This document shows, in pieces, positions 59,351 to 64,000 of a DNA stretch of 64,000 nucleotides. Both the position numbers and the translations under genes were made by a program. The stretch's first letter is position 1. Each line of letters opens with the position of its first letter. Source of the stretch: Desmodesmus armatus (Eukaryota; Chlorophyta; Chlorophyceae; Sphaeropleales; Scenedesmaceae); assembly GCA_007449985.2 (NCBI GenBank), contig VIIQ02000001.1, positions 1,111,501 through 1,175,500 on the forward strand, given 5' to 3'. The notes beneath the pieces were generated by a model. The model worked only from the letters and a program-made list of their open reading frames with translations. It made no database searches and had not been told where the DNA came from.

Positions 59351-60434
59351 CTAGTTGATGTTGATCTCCTGTGCATCATCCACCTCTGGCTCGGGCTGCT
59401 TCTTGGGCACTGTGATGGTCAGCACACCCTCAGACACCTTGGCGCTGATGCCCTCGCTGTCAGCATCCTCGGCCAGGGGCCAGGACCTGCTGAAGGGACC
59501 AGCTGCACGCTCCTGCTGGGTAAAGCCCTCCTCAACAGGACGCTTCCGCTCACCCGACAGGGTCAGCAACCGCTCCTTGCTCAGCTTGATGGACAGGTCT
59601 GCCTTGGCCAGGCCGGGAACATCAGCATACACGAGGTAGAAGCCATCAGTGCTGACCACATCCAAGGGGAGGGAGGGGCTGTTGTCAGTGCTGCTGTTGG
59701 ACACTGCTGCATCAGAGGGTGCGCCTGCACGGTCAGCACGGTAGTTGAAGCCACCACCTGGCCAGAAGAAGCCACCAGACACCTTGCCAGTCTCCCTCCA
59801 CTGCTTGGACATGCGCTCCATCTCAGACATCATGCGCTGTGGGGCAGGGGGGAAGAACAGGCAGGAAAGCAAAGCAAGGCAAAAACGAGGTGAACAATTC
59901 TGCTATTGGACCAAGCTGTGCACTGTGCTGGCCAAATACATTGACAAATGCTAAGCAACGCTTTTAAATCTGCTACTCAGACTGGCTGACAGTGAGCATA
60001 CTTGCAAGCATGGATGCAGCAGCAGCTACTGCAGAACACACCGCACAACCACCACATGTGCATAACTACCATGCATGCACGGTCATTCGGCCATGCAACC
60101 ACGAACCATGCAGCACAGATATCGTTTTTTACTGCTTCAGTGATTATCTGCATCACTGGAAGCTCCATGCACGGTGTATACATGGCTGCATGGACATGCT
60201 GGCGCTTGATCGATTGGTGTATGACCTGCTGCCTACCTTCATAGCCTCCTCATCGTAATTGTTGTAGCAGCTACCTGAGCGATTGAAGGCCTGGAAAGGA
60301 GGCAGACTAGGCCTGGCAATGCGCACAAAGCTGAAGGGGGCCCTCGCGCCAGCTGCTGGCTGAGCACGGGCGCGGCGAGCAGAAAAGGGAGCACCCAGGC
60401 CGGGGCCACAGCGTGCCATGACTGAGACTGCCAT
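59351..60434 (-). CDS. Plastid-type small heat-shock protein (HSP20), copy 2
   Basis: 227 aa, exons 60434-60237 and 59836-59351, identical in length to copy 1 (16464-17600). The leader differs from copy 1 by scattered substitutions but keeps CGPGLG, GSCY and NYDEEAMK. The mature part has the same Met-rich helix (RMMSEMERMSKQW), the alpha-crystallin domain (VYADVPGLAKADLSIKL) and an I-N-I tail. Differences cluster in the linker before the crystallin domain. The predicted role is the same plastid holdase. The stop is TAG, again followed two codons later by TGA. The promoter carries a TA microsatellite where copy 1 has a TATA box, so expression may differ. Confidence 0.95.
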
Positions 60435-60556
60435 GATTAAGACTTTGAAGGGACTTCTGAAAGAGAGCTTGCTGAAGAAGGCTGAGAAACAGAAGGTGCT
60501 GTCGGGCGAAGAGCAACAATCGAGCTGCAAGAATGGCTGAGCCTCTGCTCAACAAG

Positions 60557-60557
<1 letters not shown>

Positions 60558-60638
<81 letters not shown>
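60558..60638. repeat. (TA)n microsatellite in the HSP20 copy 2 promoter
   Basis: 81 bp of uninterrupted TA, starting 124 bp upstream of the copy 2 start codon, at the position of the single TATAAA box of copy 1. Confidence 0.97.
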
Positions 60639-60641
<3 letters not shown>

Positions 60642-61485
60642 GCGGATAAACGTTGGTACATTCCGGAAGCAAACGTGTGGCTGAGAATGGATTTTGTCAC
60701 ATTTGTCACGGTATTTGTACTGAATTAGTCAAGTCTATGAATTTGCTACCAGTACAGCCAGCCAATACGACGTGATGAACTTGCCTGGTAGCAGCAAAAA
60801 AGCCGCAAGCAACCCCTGCCGGGCCCCCCTTCAAGCCTCCAGCCCATCCCCGGGGGCGCATGCCACCCTAGTACAACCCCAGTACAACCCCTTGATCAAG
60901 CTGATGGAGTGGGTGAGATGCTGTGATGTGTTACACTTGGCAATAGTAGCCCGGACAAAGAAAGAATATAAGGACCAACCACACCTGCTGAAGCCTGACA
61001 CCAAACCGTCAGACTGTCCAACAATCTTTTGTCCGACAACCCCTCGGTGGGCTGCGCAACAGCTGAGCAGCATTGTCCACGAGCAGCATTGACAACAGTC
61101 AGAGGCAGTGTCTCACAAACACGTCAAGTCAAACAGAGATGGAGGAAAAAGAGGGGATAATGCTAGACTAGTCAACAGCGGGCAATCCCCAACTGCCAAG
61201 TGTAACAGCCACAGCTGGCAAGTCATCTCCGAGATGGTGATGATCACCCCAAACCCAAACAACCTGCCTTGTCAATCCCAGACTGTGTGTCACAGCCCCA
61301 CAAACAAAAAACCACACATAGCACCAGCAGCAGACAACAGACCTTCAGGGGTCCCTCAGCTCATGCGCACTGTGCCTTCACCCACTGGCAGCCAGTTGGC
61401 AAGTGCACGGCACCAGTACTACTACGACTACGTACTACTGGTGGTCTGAGTGACTGTAGTAGTCAAGCAGCAAAACACATGCCTA
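60639..61485. other. Intergenic region
   Basis: No confident gene. A plus ORF at 60772-61092 (106 codons) has mixed composition but no known motif. Confidence 0.45.
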
Positions 61486-62611
61486 CTAGGGCTTTGGCAG
61501 CACCCCTGAGCTACCAACAGGCAGCATAGAGCCACCGACAGGCAGGATAGAGCCGCCAATGGGCACCACAGAGCCACCAATAGGCACCACAGACCCACCA
61601 AGAGGAGGCAGCAAAAAGCCGCCAGCAGGCACATCAGCACCAGCACCCACATCCCTACCCTGCTGCTGCTGCAGGCTCAGGACGTAGTTGTTGATGCATG
61701 CCTGCTTGAAGTCAGGAGCCACACCAGCACATCCGCCCAGCAGACCACCCTGCTGCTGCAGGCTCAGCACGTATGCATTTAAGCAGAATTGGTCGTCCAG
61801 GGCGCATGCAACCTTGTTTTGGTCAACATCAGCAGCGACCTGCAGCTTCTGCACGAAGCTGTTGATGCAACCCTGCAGGCTGCTGGGGCTAACAGTGCTG
61901 CATGAGCCACCCACAATGCCGTGGTTGTCAACAGCTGGGTCCACTGGTGGCTTCTACTGCTGCTGCTCACCCAGCTCCTGCTGCTTCTTGGCCACAAGGT
62001 CGTTCAGACAGGACTGCAGGAAGTCAGGAGACAGTCCAGCACAGCCACCAACGGTACCTGGGGCCACCAGGTGCTGCAGGATCCAGGTGTTGATGCAGGA
62101 TTGGCGGTAGTCGGGTGAAACTGTTGCACAGGTGGCTCCAGGCATACCGCTGGGGGATGCGGCTGTCTGTTGCCTCATGACCCACTGGTTGATGGAATTT
62201 TGGTAGCAGGCTGGCCACTCCTGGGGCCCAAGGCTTGCGCAGCTGCCGCCAACAAGAAACTCTGCGTGGATACCTGCATGCCAAACGGATGCAGGTCGTG
62301 GGATGGGGAAGTTGGTTGTAAGTTTGTTGGACCCAGAGTATGCGTGTGTATGGAGTTTCGCAGGTGTCCATAAGGATGTAGTACATATCTCACATGTTAG
62401 CTGTAACCTACTAATGGGTGGTCTTTGTGCCCCTTTGGCTGGCGATAGTGTGTGCTCTGTACATCACCCGCCACAATTTCCGCCACAGCAGTCCCGAGCC
62501 TTATCAAGCTCACCCAAGACAGGCAAGTTCATTCTTACCTTGTGAAAACACCGTGAAGAGCAACAGAGATGCAGCAAGGGCCCGTGCGGGAGCAGTGGTG
62601 GGTGTTGCCAT
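61486..62611 (-). CDS. Small secreted Cys-repeat protein with an in-frame TAG
   Basis: Exons 62611-62539 and 62273-61486. Exon 1 encodes MATPTTAPARALAASLLLFTVFSQ, a good signal peptide. Exon 2 carries about five degenerate units of 45-50 residues, each with G-x-C-(A/S)-x-(V/L)-x-P-x5-C-(I/L)-N followed by an amphipathic stretch, such as GGCAGLSPDFLQSCLNDLV and GGSCSTVSPSSLQGCINSF. It ends in a Gly/Pro/Val tail of repeated GGSVVPI units and two TAG stops. A TAG at 61954-61956 interrupts the frame after a Gln run (GEQQQ) between repeat units; the frame and repeats continue beyond it. So either the protein ends there (about 130 aa), or this is a recent nonsense allele or sequencing error, or the codon is read through. 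With read-through the length is about 285 aa. Family not recognised; two paired cysteines per unit suggest disulfide-stabilised helical hairpins. Confidence 0.72.
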
Positions 62612-64000
62612 GTTGGTGGTGATGATGGTCTGAATTGAGCAAATGATGGGAAGGTGAGAGGTTGGATGCACGGGCTATGGTGTGGTAAGGGGCTGGTCAG
62701 GATGCATAGCCCCAAAGCGTCACGGTGAGCTGCGGGCAGGTGTTACCAAACCCCGATATAGCTCCGCAATTGCCGCCAGCTACTCGACCATTGTGCACAA
62801 ATAAAACGCTGTAGTTGTATCGAAAGCACTGTGATGCGCTTTGAAGCTTGGAAAAGCCCCGTTTCACGATCATGGAGGCTGGCTAGGCCCGCAGTGTGTG
62901 CTGCTGGGCATTGTACTGCCAAGTGGGCTTGCCATCCGGATGGCAAAGTGGATCCACTAAATGGCTGTGCACATGCTGAATTCAGCCTTGATCGCAAGTG
63001 ACACCGCTAATCCTATACAGCGCAAGTGACACCACGGCTCATATACAGCTGCAGTATCCTCAAGTACCGGTAGGCACCATTGCTGTCTGCCGCTGCCAGG
63101 TACCTGACCGGTACACGTTAAGCTGCTGTCCCCACTGAAATGCTGACTGATGACATGGCAGCGTCGCCAATTCTGATGACCGCAACCTCACAGTCACCCT
63201 TGCTTAGTCATTACACGCTTGTAGTACGAGGTTATAGTCATTACACGCTTGTAGTACGAGGTTGTTACCGAGTTGATTTGGACGACGCACACCATTTTTG
63301 GGCGGCACATTCTTTCAAAGTGCATGGCTCAGTCAGCACATTGTCCTGAACCTTGCCCTTCACAGTGTGTTGTACACACATGCGAGCTCAAACCCAACAT
63401 ACCTGCTGCAATTGCTACGGCTTGCTGTCACAACTACTACCACAGGACTGCTGCAACTGCTCCAACCACTGCGACTGCTCCAACTGCTGCAACCCTCACA
63501 TACCGACTGTGGGGCTCAGGCCGCCTCAGTGATCCGACTCTTCTAGAAATTTCTTCTTCTTTTAGGAATGACACTGCAATGCGCATGCCTAAATCAAGCT
63601 GTGTCAGGCCTAAACCTTTCTCCCCACCCACAACAAGCCTGAAACCCACCAACACAGGAACAACACCAACCCGCAAAGCTGCACCAGCCAAGCGCCACCC
63701 AGACAACTGCACACAACAGCTGCCCAAATGACCCATGACAACACCAAAACGCGCAAGTCTGCAACAGCACAACAGCTGCAGGCAGGGACAGAGGGACAGG
63801 GCTGAAAACTGTGGCGGTAACACACACATACCCAGACAACGACAACAACCCGATCAAGGGGCAGTGCACAGGCTGCAGGCATAAGCACCCACTGCCATGA
63901 CAACAGGGTACAGCTAGCACCTAGCTGGCACCATACCCACGCTATGCAGTAACCCTGCACTACACACTTATCAGCATCTCCTCAACCTTGTGCATCTTGC
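62612..64000. other. Right-end region without a confident gene
   Basis: Contains the likely promoter of the secreted Cys-repeat gene and a perfect 29-bp tandem duplication (agtcattacacgcttgtagt... at about 63206-63262). Minus ORFs at 63437-63829 and 63594-63960 are Val/Gly/Cys-rich shadows of an ACAC/CAAC-rich plus strand. Nothing recognised. Confidence 0.45.

Noticed and set aside
60772..61092. 106-codon plus ORF
   Set aside because: No motif, no supporting context; listed only within the intergenic description.
1..64000. CRISPR arrays, bacterial operons, ribosome binding sites, viral genes
   Set aside because: None seen; the window has eukaryotic nuclear gene structure throughout, and repeats present are microsatellites, satellites or retroelements.

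Overview
The window is nuclear DNA from a green alga, most likely Chlorophyceae (Chlamydomonadales or Sphaeropleales). The reasons are intron-rich genes with short GT-AG introns, abundant CAG/CTG microsatellites and Gln/Ala runs, interstitial TTTAGGG-type telomere motifs, a plastid small heat-shock protein with a Met-rich helix, and cysteine-rich secreted or surface proteins typical of these algae. There is no prokaryotic operon structure. The exact species cannot be named from sequence alone. Exon boundaries below were read by eye from GT/AG sites and checked for reading phase; transcript evidence was not available.

Layout. 1-5.7 kb (minus): most of a large multi-exon Cys-rich extracellular gene (ephrin-receptor/GCC2-GCC3-like modules plus one PAN-like module), running off the left edge. 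5.9-9.0 kb: no firm gene, but a tandem array of GC-rich hairpin units. 9.1-15.5 kb (plus): an 11-exon hydantoinase A/DUF917 fusion. 16.5-17.6 kb (plus): plastid HSP20, copy 1. 19.9-31.7 kb (minus): Sushi/PAN surface-protein gene A, damaged in its 5' exons and carrying nested LINE retrotransposons in one intron. 33.2-33.7 kb (minus): MaoC-type dehydratase. 34.3-36.6 kb (plus): NEP1/EMG1 rRNA methyltransferase. 37.8-43.3 kb (plus): a four-helix-bundle, coiled-coil and leucine-rich-repeat protein. 44.5-46.0 kb (plus): METTL26-like methyltransferase. 46.9-48.8 kb (plus): basic Ala/Lys/Pro-rich, probably nuclear, protein. 49.5-50.2 kb: a terminal-inverted-repeat DNA element. 50.4-56.7 kb (plus): Sushi/PAN gene B, intact. 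59.4-60.4 kb (minus): plastid HSP20, copy 2. 61.5-62.6 kb (minus): small secreted Cys-repeat protein with one in-frame TAG.

Two themes stand out. First, the window is organised as a large inverted duplication: HSP20 and Sushi/PAN genes face each other on both sides of a central block of single-copy genes (MaoC, NEP1, LRR, METTL26, nuclear protein). Second, the Sushi/PAN genes are built from symmetrical phase 1-1 exons, each encoding one Sushi (CCP) module. This is the classic exon-shuffling signature of animal extracellular proteins, here in an alga, with 12 modules in gene A and 7 in gene B. Gene B encodes a predicted single-pass, N-terminally anchored surface protein of about 1115 residues.
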